Source: Archilochus colubris
Lineage: Eukaryota; Chordata; Aves; Apodiformes; Trochilidae
Length of the DNA: 64,000 bases
Assembly (NCBI GenBank): GCA_023079485.1
Contig: CM041083.1
Location: 155,514,552-155,578,551, forward strand
Direction of reading: 5' to 3'
Notes under the pieces: model-generated
Database searches by the model: none
Told to the model about the DNA's origin: nothing
What the model saw: the letters and a program-made list of their open reading frames with translations, nothing else
In this document: positions 34,684-47,965 of the stretch, piece by piece
Position numbering within the stretch: the stretch's first letter is position 1
How the letters are laid out: each line of letters opens with the position of its first letter
Made by a program: the position numbers and the translations under genes

Positions 34684-35389
34684 ATAAAGTATGTGGGGTT
34701 TGCTATTAAAAATATACATTGCTTCTCTACTTGGGGTAAGGACATTGGAATTTATCTCTAGGAAGAATACGAAAGTGTTGTAATTAAATAAATTGTAATT
34801 ATTTGTATTACAGGAATCTTTAGTTTTTAAATATTACTATTTCTGAGTATTTTTCAGTGTTACGGTTTTTAAAATTCTAATGAAGCTCCCATTGAAGATG
34901 TGAAGCTGCCCTCAATTGACATTCTAACATTTCAGAAGAATCTGAAAACATTTGGTTCTGAAGAAGATGTATCATAAGATTCCACAGCCTGTGCTCTGAA
35001 ATTAAGCTTCAGCATCTATCATATCAGAAAAGCAATACGACAGTGTTTTCCTTTATGACTATTTAAAAGTTTATTTATAAAATCAATTCATCCTTCAGGG
35101 AGGAGAAGCTTAGATTCTGCAGAACTGAAATGCTGAGCAAGCAACGTATCGATCAAACAGGGCAGATCAAAGTCAGAAGTTGTTTTAGCATGTTTTTTTC
35201 CCATAGCTGATGAGAAGGTAGAAGAAAACAGTGACTCATCAATTCATGAGCATACTCAGAATCAAAGATGATGGGCAAGAAATAAAGTAATAAAACGAGA
35301 AAAAGCAAAGAAAAAAACCATTTTGAATTTAGAATATTTTTTTTACCTGAAGATAGGTACTATCTATAGAACTTTGTTGGGTCTTAGCG
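34684..35389. other. AT-rich sequence, nothing recognised
   Basis: No repeat or gene signature is visible. Confidence 0.5.
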
Positions 35390-36372
35390 TACGTCAGGTT
35401 TTAGGACCAGACAGTATCCACCAGGCTTCTACTCACTCATCTCCATTGTGGGACAGAGAAGAGAAAATCCATCTAAAGGCTCAGTAATAAAGACAATGAT
35501 AGGGAGGTTTTAATTTCCCAGTTTTGGTAACAGACAAAAGACAGATAGAGTCAATTTGGGAAGAGGAACAATAATCGACAAAAAGAAAGAGAAAACATGG
35601 CCACATCTGCATCTTAATACCTTCCTCTCCACCCCTCTCTCCTCCCTGGTCGTTTCCCTGCTGCCTCCTCGTCAGGTCACAGGGGAGGGGCAGGGAGGGT
35701 TTAGGGTCAGTTCCCCATACGGTGTTTCTGCAGCTCCTTCCTCCTCAGGGGAGGACTCCTCACATTCTTCCCTGCTGTAATGCGGGGTCCCTCTCACAGC
35801 AGAGAGTCCTTCTGGAACCCCTCCCACAGGAGTCCCTCCCACAGGTGCAGTCCCTCAGGCACAGACTGCTCCAGCCTGGGCTGCACACAGAGTCACGGCT
35901 GCTGCGGGAACAGTCACCTCCTCTGACACGGGCTCCTACATGGATGCAGATCCACATCTGACTCTCTCCATGATCTTGCACAGGCTGCAGCTCCTCGTCT
36001 GCCCACTGTGATCCTTCAGGGGGAACAAATCCACATTTAGCCCACCCTGCTCCTTCAGGGACTGCCCCACCATGCTCCTCCATAGGTTTCAGGGAGGCAG
36101 CTGACATCTCACTGTGTGTCCTTTCTCTTGCACTGCTCTCTCACCTCCTCCTCTCCTCTGCTCTGCAGGTCTCTTTTTTTTTTTTTTTTTTTTTCCAGTT
36201 TTCTTTTCCCTTTCTTAAGTTATTCACAGCAGTGCACCCCGTTTCCTATATCTACCCGGCCTTGAGCAGAGGCAGGGCCAGGACTGGAATGGGGGGAACT
36301 TCCAGAAGCTTCTAGCAGGAAACATCCCTGTGCCACCCCCCTACTTCCAAAACACCACTGCATCACCCGACA
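35390..36372 (-). mobile_element. Solo LTR of the four-copy minus-strand family
   Basis: On the minus strand it starts TGTCGGGTGATGCAG at 36372 and ends near 35390. Flanks TAGCG (35385-35389) and TAGCA (36373-36377) form a 5-bp target duplication with one mismatch. The element is about 983 bp and GC-richer than its surroundings. A poly-A run on the minus strand (36175-36194) and AACTTAAGAAAGGG, a weak TATA-like site, lie in U3. Internal CTCC-rich blocks repeat imperfectly. Frames on both strands (for example 35760-36107) are probably incidental. Confidence 0.8.
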
Positions 36373-36377
36373 TAGCA

Positions 36378-39300
36378 TACTAGGGATGATTACCAGGAAG
36401 AGTCATACTTTAAACTGTGTACAATGCTTTGAAGGCTGTATTAAGTATTTGCCAAGTATGTAGTTTATTGATACACTGCTTAAGTTTAGAATAATATGCC
36501 ATACCCATGTAGAGACATATACTGCATTATTAATAATTTGTGTAAGTTTCTAAAACTAAAATAAAAAATATAATTTAAAATGTATAATGTTCTTGTTTGT
36601 TTTAACAAACCATCTGTTGCGCTTATAATATCTAAGGTTGATAGCACTTTTATTAGGGATGTTTATATCAGTGGTATTAAGCACAGACAAGTCTTTTTAC
36701 ATGTATGCACATACAGAACTTGATGAAAAATTTAGCATTGCAGAAAGTGACAACTGAGCAGTCACCACACTGAGATCCTTACTCAGTCAAAATTCTTACA
36801 AAAACTTCATTTGGCAGGATACATCATTCTTACCATCTTTCCTGCATTCTTTTGAGCCACAAGTGCATTAGAATCCAAGAGTATTGATACATTTCACCAC
36901 ACAATTAATCTGTTAAATGGCACGATTCTTCAGATAAATTACTGTGCTTCTAAATCCATACAAGTCTTGTCAAGTGTGAGCTTTCAGTGTAACTTACATA
37001 TTACTGGAGATAATTATTTGATTGTAAATATGAAGAGTCACAACAGCTTTAAATAGACATTCAACTTGCAATTAAGAATTACAATAATGAAATTAAATGC
37101 TTGACAGATTTTATTGAAATAATTTGAATCTTCTGAGAGAATTGCACATTACAGGAAATGTGAGTCTTATTACAAAGCTCTGAATTTTGATCAAATCTGT
37201 TACCTTTTGCTTGTATTTTGACCACAAGAGTCAATGGACAAGAACTCTTGGGTGTTTTTCAGGACATGTCTGATTCAAAGTGACAGTCATAACAATACTG
37301 ATACTGACTCTTGTGCCTGAAGTTCTTAATGCAATTATTAGTTTTTAAAAAGGTAAATTGAGCTGCTTTGTTTCTCCTTCTCCTAGTAAATCCACATTAC
37401 AGAGCTCAAGTGAGACTCTGATCAGATCCAGGTGATCACAGAGATTATAATCACTTGCATTTGCAGGAGGATAACTGATTATTGAAGCTTTCAGAGACTC
37501 TAGAAACCTGCAACTAGACTAGTTTACCTCCTCTCTTAACACTAAACATCCACAGCAGATTATATTGCCTCCTGCTCTAAACTTTTTAACCCTTTGCATT
37601 ACTCTAAACCTACCCTGGATAATCAAGGCAAGGTGTTAAATTTTACTGAAATAAAATGAGCATGAATATCTTCCAGAAAAGGAAATCCCTATATTATACT
37701 GCCTGGACATTCTGGGATATGTGAGGAGAAGAGGATGGGGAATTTTGAGGAAATACTGAGGTATTTCCCACTGAAGCTGTGCAAGAAAGACAAAGAAGAT
37801 GATTTGGGTTACTGCAAAATTAGGTGAAAATAAATATTGCTTTAGTTATTGTTTTTATTATTGCTGAGCTAAAACAGAGAAGAAAACAGGAGCTGCAGTG
37901 TCTCTATGGATTGTTTCTGTCTGTCCAAAGATAGGCTAATATGAACTTGGCAAAGAAGCTTTTGAGAAATCAAATAGACAAACTGGCTACAAGTCATCTA
38001 CATGCCTATTTTTGCCCTTATAAATATCATCCTGTCACCTAGAATGTCTATTCAAGACGCGTGAACTTCATAAGAGTTTGGAATCTGCTTTTAGTTTTTC
38101 CTGGTGAAGTGCTTAATGGTCAGGTTACTATGTAAAAGAGCAGCTGCTCCTAACTTTTCTTTTTCTAACTTTTTCTTTCTTCAGGCCTTCTCATTTCTTC
38201 ATATATTTAGAAGTTCTGCTTCAGTAAGTGGGTAGAACTGCCTCAAATATGCCTTTGATTCAACTTAGGTTGAGAGGTCCTCTTAAGAAAGAGATGAGAT
38301 TTGATCCTGTACTTAGCAATTTTCACTTGTCAGCTGTACAGATTTATGTGGAGGCTCTCAATATCTGACCTGTTTATCCTTAGAGAGTCCTTGAGAAGAG
38401 ACCTATTGAAGGCAATTTCTTTGACTTTACTAGAGCTTGAAATACAGAATTCACAGTGAGGAATAGAATTTAAATGGTTTCAGTGGATTAACCTCACTTG
38501 ATTAGATGTGTTTAATGTAGACAGATACATCTGTTGCTAACTTTAAACTTCTTTTCAGCTGAATAGAGATGAAAAGGCACTTTGAGATAAACCAAGTGTA
38601 AAAGTACATTTTAAGAATAAATAAACCTAGAACTACCTCCAGTTATAATAAACGGTGCCAGGTGTGACACAGATGTCTACATTATCTATATACATCTACA
38701 GTTATGAAAAATTAACCTTACTCATCACAACTTGACCTTAACTTTTATTTGCATTCTTTTAAAGGTCATAGATTTTACTGCTATTCACATGAATGAAAAG
38801 ACATTTCTTTAATTGTTACCTCCTTTTAAAAGACCACTTTTTTTTTCACAATCAGTACTGATTTTCTCTAATAAAATATTTTTTCATGGATTGGCATTCT
38901 TGCCTTTTTTCTTTTTTTTTTTTTCCCTTTATATCATCTTTTTGTTTAAAATTGTTTCATCTATGAGAAATGCAAATAAATGTCATCACAAAGGAACCTG
39001 TTATTGGCTAAATTTGAAGTTAGAGATCAAGGTAAGCTACTTTTTAGGAACGTAGGGCATTCAAAAAAGCACAAATTTGTTAATATTTTTCCAGCTCATT
39101 TTCTTGCAACTAGTGTATTTGTCTATTTGGTGGGTTTTTTTGTTTGTTTGGGGTGTTTGGTGTTTTTTGTTGGTTTTTTGGATTTTGTTTGTTTGTGGGG
39201 TTTTTTTAATTAAACATTTCATTTTGTCATTTTCTACATCCCAAGGTGCAAAAATTATGTGTCCAGCTACAGAAAATGATCTAGAAGAGAAATGTAGGTG

Positions 39301-40324
39301 AAAATATAGACATTCCAAAAAAAGGATGATGTGGAGGAAGTATAACCATTATCTTTAAAAAGTTAATCAGAATATTCATAGAATTAATTTTTGTCATATT
39401 AATATGCAATTTTTTGGTGCTATTTCCTTCTACTTCACATCTTTCACATTCTTTTATCATTGTTTTTAGGTAATGCAAATTGTCAAGAAAATAAAGCAAA
39501 AATATATTATCAGAACAATCAGATAACTGCATGATTTTTTAAAATTTAATCCATTTTCAAATGGTTTTTAAAGGGTCTTGATGTTTGAAGAGGTGTTAGC
39601 ATTTTTAAAACTCTCTGTTGTAACCAGGAATGTTAAAGTTCTGTTTAAAGATGTGTTGAATGTTATTGAACTTTGATATTTCCCTTTCTACATAATGCTG
39701 ACATCTTAAATAATTCTAATAAATGTTAACTGCCTGAAGGTTGTCACCCTTTTCACAGTATGGGAAAGCTGTAGACCTGCCCCTGGTACATTTGTGACTT
39801 CTCAGTGAAGTGTGCCAGACTTAAGACGACTTGATGATGTACTGTTTACTGGTTACTTAAGATTCTAATTTATTGTATTTGACTCTATAAGATTCTAACA
39901 TTATTGAAGAATAGAGTACAGAGTACTTGGAAATAATTTTTCAGTCAAGCAAACTGTCCTAAACCTTCTATTCCCTGTAAAGCTTTTCTGTCTCAAGACA
40001 GTCTTGCTTTTATCCTGGATTAATTTTTTTTTTTTTTTTTAAGTAGGGCCACTAAAAGCCTACTGTACAGAATAGTGTCTGGATGGCATTGAACATCTCC
40101 GAGAATGAAAGTCCCCAGTCTCCCAGTGCTTAATCGCTTTCATAGCAAAGAAAGAAAAGAAAGGAAAAAACCCAAAACACACACAAAAAACACAAAAAAC
40201 CCCCAAACATGGAACCTCCTGTGTTTCAACTCATGCCCTCTGCCTCTGTTCCTTTTACTGGGAAGCACTGACTGTCCCCATCCTCCTTGCAGCCTCCCTT
40301 CAAGTATTTCTACACATTAATAAT
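36378..40324. other. Longest repeat-poor stretch
   Basis: Nearly 4 kb without recognised transposons, mostly AT-rich. A G/T tract lies at 39126-39207, a poly-T run near 40023-40042 and an A/C tract at 40165-40208. No gene was identified. Because repeats are absent from 36378 to about 38800, it is the best place to look for conserved non-coding elements. Confidence 0.55.
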
Positions 40325-41360
40325 AATCCACCTGAGACTTCTCCAGTTTTCAATTTTAGGGCTCTCAGCCTTTTCCCATAAGTGGGTTCTTGCTAGCAAA
40401 GACTGAGGCAAAGAAGGCATTCAGGACTTCAGCCTTTTCCGTGTCCTGTGTAACAAAGTTTCCCATCTCGTGGAGCAATTTCTTATGGTGCCCCACATCT
40501 TCCTCAGTCTTCTGTTAGTTGCCTCTGCACTGGTAGAATAATTTCTTGTTGTCTTTGACATCCTTGGCCAAATTAATTCCAAGCTGGGTTTAGCTTTTCT
40601 GATTGCATCCCCATAAGCTTAGATAATGTTTCTTTAGATTAATTTCATTCATTCATTTCTTTAGATTCTTTCTTTCCCCCCACTCTCTGTACAATTCCTG
40701 TTTGTGTTTGAGTCTGTCTTGGGGGGGCCTTGCTCATACACACAGGTCTCCTGGCATTTTCCTGACTTTTTATTCATAGGAGTGAAGATCTGTTCAGTTA
40801 AGAGGAACTGATCCTCAAATATTAACCAAGTGTCTTGAACCTCTCTTTCCTCTAAGGATTTATCTCACAGGATTATTCTGTACAGATCTTTGAAGAGACC
40901 AAAGTCTGCTCTCCTGAAGTCTAGGGTTGTGAACTTTATCCCTCACCTCAAGATCCTGAGGTCCACCATCTCCTGGTCAGTGCAGCTAAAGCTGTGTTTG
41001 ATCTTCAGATATCCAACAACCCTCTCATTGACGAGTGTGAAGTCCAGAAATGCATCTCTCCTTATTTGCTCCTTTATCACTTGTAGGAAGAATTTATCCC
41101 CAGTGCACTCCAGGAACTTCCTGGATTTGTTATGCCTTCCTGTGTTGTCCCTCCAACAGATATCAGGGTGGTTGAAGTCCCCCATAAAGACCCAGTCTTT
41201 TGAATTCAAGGTCACTCCTGACTGTCTGCAAAGGGATGCACCCACTTTCTCTTCCTTACTGGGTGGTCTGTAGCAGATGTCCACTATAATGCCACTTTTG
41301 CCTGTCCACTTCTTAATCCTAAACCAGAAGCTATCCATCCTCAGGTGAAATAGCAAGCCA
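40325..41360 (-). mobile_element. CR1 fragment, endonuclease and linker
   Basis: Minus strand: the endonuclease (frame 40943-41356) is followed by the EN-RT linker up to about 40325, where the element stops before the reverse transcriptase. The linker is similar in kind to that of the CR1 at 1-1110. Confidence 0.9.
40943..41356 (-). pseudogene. CR1 ORF2 endonuclease frame
   Basis: A 137-codon open frame of the APE-type endonuclease. ICYRPPSKEE is followed by FMGDFNHPDICWRDNT, with the catalytic D and N of GDFN, and later ECTGDKFFLQVIKEQIRRDA and LDFTLVNE. The final SDH motif appears as CTDQEMV, so the histidine is replaced and the domain is probably inactive. The N-terminus of the domain is missing. 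As in the other CR1s, the ATG is internal. Confidence 0.9.
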
Positions 41361-44300
41361 AAATTCCCTATGAAAAAAAAAATTAAAAAAAAAATTCCCC
41401 TTTTATATCTTTTTGGCCTCGTTTTCCAAGGAAAGATGACTTATAGAATCACACTGCCAGTTCTATCTGGATAAGTCTCCAGCCCATTATCGGATTTCAG
41501 TCAAAGGTCAAGGAAGATAAGATTTCAAAGATGGGAAGTTCCAACATGTGTATAAAGATTAGCATTCCAGAGAGAAAAGACAAAGTTTGTGGAAATCCTG
41601 AATGGTAAGAACAGCTGCTAATCAGCATAAGTATTTGAAGTTAGTCAATCAATATATAGAGGAGAATCAGTTTAAGACATGCTGCTTCTTGTCTGACCAG
41701 TGCTCAGAGAAGTCAGAGAAACAAGGTATTCTGAGAGAGTCTGCAAGAAAAATTGAGGAGGAGGACTACTCACAGGGATTTGGAAGAATGATAAGAGCGT
41801 TGCAAACTATGTTATGGACTGCAGGAATTATGACATAAAATGATGGAAAATGGTCTATGCTATCCGCAGTTTCTTTGATTATTAAATAAAACATTTAATT
41901 AAATGTTTAGCTTTCTCCAATTATTCATTTTTCAAAATTTTGTCTGATGGGAAAATATAGTGATTGACAGTATTCATAATCAAAGTCATTAACAAAGGTT
42001 ACACAAAACTGAGACAGCCTTTCTTCCTTCCGGTGAATTTAAAATATGATCTGAGGGAACACTGCAGGGGGTGAGAAGTCAATTTGTGCTTTCATCCTGT
42101 GGAAATTTGTTTCTGTGCTGTGATTACACAAATTGGCTTATGTTACTTTAGATGGTAGGCTTTTATCATACACACTTCTCCTTCAGAAACTGGAATGAAA
42201 CTAGCAGCTCAATTTGCATAAGCCACCCAACAATCTGGACAATGTTTCGGAATCAAGGATGCATCTGAACAAATGACCTATAAATTGAAATCAATGGTAC
42301 ACATTCGTCTTTTAAGCTATGTTATTCCAACTACAGATACTTTTTTTATTAGTACTATTCTATTTCCAGTGACTTAGGTAATTAGTGAAGAAACTAATTA
42401 AGCACCTGAGTGCACTAAAGTATTAAGACAATACACAAAATCTTATAATTTTTTTAGCAGTTTCAAACAAGATAAAAACATGTCATTTGGTATCTCTTAA
42501 AAGAGAATCTTGAAATCATAAAATAGAATTGTATTGAAAATGAAACTGTTGTTATACTAAAAAATAGAAAGATAAATATTTTTCATGTTACAGATAATTC
42601 TTTTTGCTATTGCATCTCATGAAATGTGTAAAATAATGACGTCAAGAAAAAAAAACACACCTCTCTCCAGTAAGTATAAAAACTGTAAATTTCTCCCTTC
42701 ACATTTAATGTATAAATGTTTCCTGTGGATTTATAACATTTAAAACCAATGGGGAAGAGTGTAAAATCATATTTTGTAAAACTTTATTAATAATATGACT
42801 AAAACAATAATATTGGGAATCAAAAAGTTGTGTGTCCTGAAATCTTGAATCAGAATTTCAGATGAATTTTGCAGTTTCTATCCACAGCCAAATGATACAT
42901 ATTTTGGTTTACTTAGGTGATGTAATTCCTAGCTGTGCTTTCTGCCTATGGAACTCACACAAGCTGGCAAGTACTGGAGTATTATGAAATAATACTTACT
43001 TAGTTATATACATACCCTCACACATTCATTTAACTACATTCATTAATGTATTTTCTAAAAAAGATTTTTTTTTTTTTTGCTTCAATTGACAGCCATTGAA
43101 CTTTTTTCAATGAGAGATACATGGAGCTTATTGGTCAGCATGAACTAATCACTGGATCTAATCACTGGATGAACTAATCACTCAGCTGGATGCCTGAGGA
43201 GAGTGGACCAGATAGTTACAGGTTATGTTGGTCTTAATGGGTCAGGTGGTAGCACTGGTTTTGGGTCAGAAGGAAGACTGAAAGATTCTGCTCACTATGT
43301 CTTGATAATGTCTGTATATTTTTTACACCTTTGCTGTCAGATTTTTACCTTTTGTTTTCACTTTCTGGATTGTTTCATTTCCCAGTTGTCTCAGAAAATG
43401 CTGAGCTAACTGTATTTATAATTCTATTACATTGGTCTGTCCCAAGAACAGGTATTCAGTAGAAAAAAACAGGTCCTCAAGTACAGAAAATTAACCAGCT
43501 TGTAAATCATATAGCTTGCTGAATTCTATAGAAGACTCTGGGCATCTAGTCTCAGAAGAAAACTCCACACTGCACCCTAAATACTAGGAAAGAGTTTTCT
43601 ATACTTTTGGACCACTGCCTTTTACATGAAGTGAAAAAGAAAAGGGAGAAGAAAAGACAAATCCAAGTATCCTTTTCTTCTTCTTTTTATTTCCTTACCT
43701 TCTGGTGCCTTTCTTCTGAGCATATGGGCTTTCTGAAGATATGCTTCTGAAGGATGTAATTTCCATTATAAATTGTATATATTATTTTTTTTTTTACATC
43801 TCTAAAGGTCAGCATCAAAAATGTTTCAGAGTTGAACATATATGTATGTTACTAAATAGAAATCTTTCATTTCATTTAACATGCAGATTTTGTAAGGTAA
43901 TTACCCACATAAAAATTGCTTGAGAATTTGAAAATATTGCCACTTTTAGTATGGAAAAGGGCTAGGATTTGGATTCTTTTTGGACTATTGGAATTAGGAG
44001 ATGTTGTTAGTGGAGGGGTCATGCATTTATTTGACGTATTTATTTTCATTCACTAAAATTAAATGATGCTTTTTCTAGAACAGAAGTAAACAACTTATAA
44101 GAGACAAGTTTCTTTCTCACATCCTCGAGGAATTTTCAGACAGAAGCTGACCATGTACAAAGCTGACCTATTCTCTGGTTCCTTTCAGGACAACTCATTT
44201 TCCCCTTTCCCCCAGCTTTGTTCAGACTGTCTTGTTCTGTTTCTCACAACAATTTTCACTTAGAAACACACCCAAATCTGGCTACTTGGCAGTGTCTAGG

Positions 44301-46205
44301 GGGGAAAAAAATCTACACAACTTTAATTATTGAGCTGAATTACATATTTTTTTCCAGTAATTATATGTCTCCCTTTTGGTTCAAGGGCATCTATTTTTTT
44401 CTTTCAATTAATCTGAACAAAAGGTAATTACTAACCTTAGGAATTTTGTGAGTTTGGCTTCCAAAATACATATTAGTACATTCATAAATAGAGAATAGAG
44501 GCTAAATAACCAGCAGTCTTGTTTCCTACTCACTTCCTTTTTGCATTTCATACTTCTGTTAGAGAAAAAGAGGTGTGATATTTTTAGAGTTGCAAAGTCA
44601 GCTGCATGTTATAGATTCTTTATAACCGGCTGTCAGGTTTTCTTCTTCCTTATGACTAAATTTTATTTATGTTAAAAAAAAAATAATAAAAAAAAGATAA
44701 TTTAGAATACCAAATGAGTCAAAACAAATTTATTCAACTTTACTCATAACTAATTATCTGTATTTAAAACAGCTGGCACATAACGCAGTCTCACATATAG
44801 TGACAATGATGAGCTATACATTATCAAAACTTCAGAAAAGAGTTTTCTATTAGTTTATTTTCCCATTACCAGGATACACAAAGAGGTCATCCAATTTTGT
44901 AATGGCTCATTAACTCTTTTCCTTCTTAATACTATTATGAAAAAAGGGGTTTATAATACAAAATCTTTTAATCATGTTAGGCAACCAGAGCAGAAAAAAG
45001 CCACTTCATTCTGTCAACCATATTTTTAGTAGGTATGGGGCTATAGTATAAGCAGGGATCTTTGCCAGGCCTGTGAGAGTAACAGTAATTAACTCCATCC
45101 AGTTGTGCTGGGAATGAAGATGTCATTTGTCTCCATTATGGATGAAGGCTGAAGTTGCCTTCCATTTTATTCAGCAGATGAAATGCTTGAGCATCTGACT
45201 GTGAATTGCTATTAAAAAGAAAATAAATAGTAAAGCATAAAAAAGAAAGTTCTCACAAAAAAAAACTAATTCTCACAAAACAAAGACACTTACTCTTCAT
45301 AAAACATATTCTCTGTTGAAAAAATCAGGAATTCACACAATAGAAAACTACTAGTACCTGAATACTCTCTAGTGGTCCTTTTGTTGATTATTACGTATAT
45401 TCTCTGTTTGATATGACATATTAATGTAATTTATCTCATGCTTCTTTTTTCTACATATTTTCTACATCCTTCATTTGTCATTAGAGAAAAGATTGATCCA
45501 AACTTCTTGCTGGATACACACCAATTACATATTTACTTTCTGGTAGTTTGAAAAATTATCTTCCCATACTAGCATGAAGTAAGTCTGGGGCCAGAAAAGT
45601 GGTGGGGTTTGTTTTGTTTTGTGGTTTTTGTTTTTGGGTTTTATTTTGCCTGTTTGTTTTCATTCAAAGAATTAGAAGCTATTTTGTGGAAAAAACCCAA
45701 ATCCCACAGCTTTTAAGAAATATCAACTTTTCCTGTTCATTACAGTTCAAAGGACATTAGAGAGGTGTCTTTGTATACTGTGTATAGTGCCTCAAGGACT
45801 GAGTGGGAGTACACTCACGATTCTTGATCCTATATCTATTGATTTCAGTGGAAGGATTTTCATCTATTTCAGAAACTATTGGAAAAATCTCCTGGTGAGA
45901 AACGGACTTACCAGGTACAAAGGATAACTCACTACTAACTGCAGTAGCTGCAGTTATTTCAGAGACATGCACATATTGTAAGGGAATGTCTAAATGAATC
46001 CCTTCTGGAATTATTCAGTATCCTAAATTTCAGTGCTCACTTTATGATGGCTAGTATGAATAACAAGTTAGATCATAAGAGCATACCTGCAGGCTAGCTT
46101 GGAAAAGTGTACCCTATGTAATGCTATAGATTTTGTTCATCCTACTGGGACATAACCAGACAATAAGTTTTCTGCTTTCTTTTTCTATTTCCTATATTGT
46201 GGGGT
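41361..46205. other. AT-rich stretch with minor repeats
   Basis: No transposon or gene was recognised. Small items are a 78-codon plus frame of unknown meaning (41602-41838), a full palindromic CRE-like TGACGTCA (42637-42644), a short tandem array (43142-43182) and a G/T-only tract (45601-45642). Confidence 0.5.
43142..43182. repeat. Short tandem array, about 2.7 units
   Basis: The motif CTAATCACT occurs three times, each separated by GGAT plus C or GAA. It is a small imperfect tandem repeat. Confidence 0.85.
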
Positions 46206-46316
46206 TTCTTTCTTTCTTTCTTTCTTTCTTGCTTTCTTTGCTCTCTTTGCTTTCTTTCTTTCTTGCTTGCTTTCTTGCTTTCTTTGCTCTCTTTGCTTTC
46301 TTTCTTTCTTGTTTGT
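46206..46316. repeat. CTTT microsatellite with a 46-bp higher-order unit
   Basis: Tetranucleotide CTTT is interrupted by CTTG and CTCT. The block GCTTTCTTTGCTCTCTTTGC at 46231 recurs at 46277, giving a 46-bp higher-order period. Confidence 0.93.
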
Positions 46317-46888
46317 TTCTTTTTGGTTTTGTTTTTGTTTATTGGTTTTTTCTACCAACTGCCTTATCTGGCAGAATGAGGCAGTTGACTAGATGAGAAA
46401 GAAAAACACAAAAAACTCCAAAGAACATAGCCACTACCCTGAAGTTACTGTAAAAAATTAGTAATAAAGGATTCATGTCAGTGACATTAATGCCTCATCT
46501 GAAGACTGGTCAATGGGCCCTCAGATTATCAAGAATATACTGTAATTTGGAGGATTCATATTCAAAATAGAAATTCAGGCCTTCTTTTTTCTTTGTAAAG
46601 TATAGAAGTTAATACTGTTATTGTCAAGAAATTATTATGAGAAGCCATTAAAATATTGCCATGGAAATTTATATTAACAAAAGTATCAACTTCAAAAGTT
46701 TAACAGCTGAGGAGGGAAATTTTTTCTACCATTATTAATATTATAGTGCATCTGTAGGATACTACAAAAGATGGAATTCATCTGAGTTGTCTCAATAGGT
46801 CTTTGCATCCAAACAAACATGGTTGATTTCAGTGATCCAGATATAGAGCCTTGACAGAAGGACTTAGGTTCTTCAAGGGTCACAAGAA
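46317..46888. other. AT-rich sequence, nothing recognised
   Basis: No feature is visible beyond a short G/T-rich run after the microsatellite. Confidence 0.5.
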
Positions 46889-47965
46889 GCACAGAATGCC
46901 ACATAGAATGGGATTGGAAGACACCTTAAAGGTCATCTAGTTCCACCTTTCCTGCATGGGCAGGGACACCTCCCACTAGGTCAGGTTGCTCAAGGCCTCA
47001 TGCATCCTGGCCTTGAACACTTCCAGGGAGCGTGCAGCTGTGACTTTCTTGGGCAACCTGTGCCAGCATCTGGCCACACTCACAAGAACGTATTTTTTTC
47101 CTAATGTCTATTCCAAATCCCCCCTCTTCAAGTCTGAAACCATTTCACTTGTCCTCTCACTACACACCTGTGTAAAAAGCCCTACCCCAGATTTCTTGTA
47201 GGCCCCCTTCAGACATTGGAAAGCTTCTATAAGATCACCTTGTATGCTGAACAACTCCAACATCCTCAGGTGCTCCAGCCCTTTGATCATTTTAGTGGCT
47301 CTCCTCTGGACACACTCCTTTTTATGCTGGGGACTCCAGAACTGGACACAGTGCTCCAGGTGGGTTCTCACAAGAGCAGAGTAGAGGGGGATAATCACCT
47401 CCCTTGAACAGCTCTCCATGCTTCTTTTGATGCAGCCCAGGATCTGATTGAATTGATGGCCCGCATTAAGCTACTGGTCCACCATCACCCAAGTCCTTCT
47501 TCCCAGTGATGTTCACAATCCTCTCTCCTCCCAGTCTCTATTAGTGCATTGGATTGCCTTGATCTAGGTGCAAAACCTTGCCCTTGGCCTTGTTGAACTT
47601 CATGTAGTTTGCACAAGCCTGCCTCTCGAACATATCAAGGTCCCTCTGGATGGCATCACTTCCCTCTAGTGTGTTGACTTCATCACACAATTTAATGTCA
47701 TCAGCAAACTTGATGACGGTGCTTTCCATTCCACTGTCTGTGTCACTGGCAAAGATGTTAAATAATGCTGGACTGAGTACTTACCCTTGAGGGGTCACCA
47801 CTTGTCACACATCTCCTTTTGCACACTGAGTGATCACAAGTGTTTGGGTGCAACCATCCAGCCAGTTCCTTATCCAATGAGTGGTCCATTCATCAAACCT
47901 GTATCATTCCAGTTTAGACATCAGAATATCGTGTGAGACAGGGTTTTCCACTACAGAAGTGGAAA
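46889..47965 (-). mobile_element. CR1 fragment with RT active site to 3' end
   Basis: A little over 1 kb in minus orientation. The RT active-site motif FADD is encoded at 47697-47708, followed by IKLCDEVNTLEG, and the C-terminus (SALVRTHLEHCVQFWSPQH) lies in the frame 47419-47108. The 3' UTR ends in a partial tail at about 46889-46910. Frameshifts separate the pieces. It is 5' truncated near 47965. Confidence 0.94.

Noticed and set aside
35722..36107. Frames on both strands in the 35390 LTR
   Set aside because: They are kept open by GC-rich LTR sequence and have no known domain; LTRs of this kind are non-coding.
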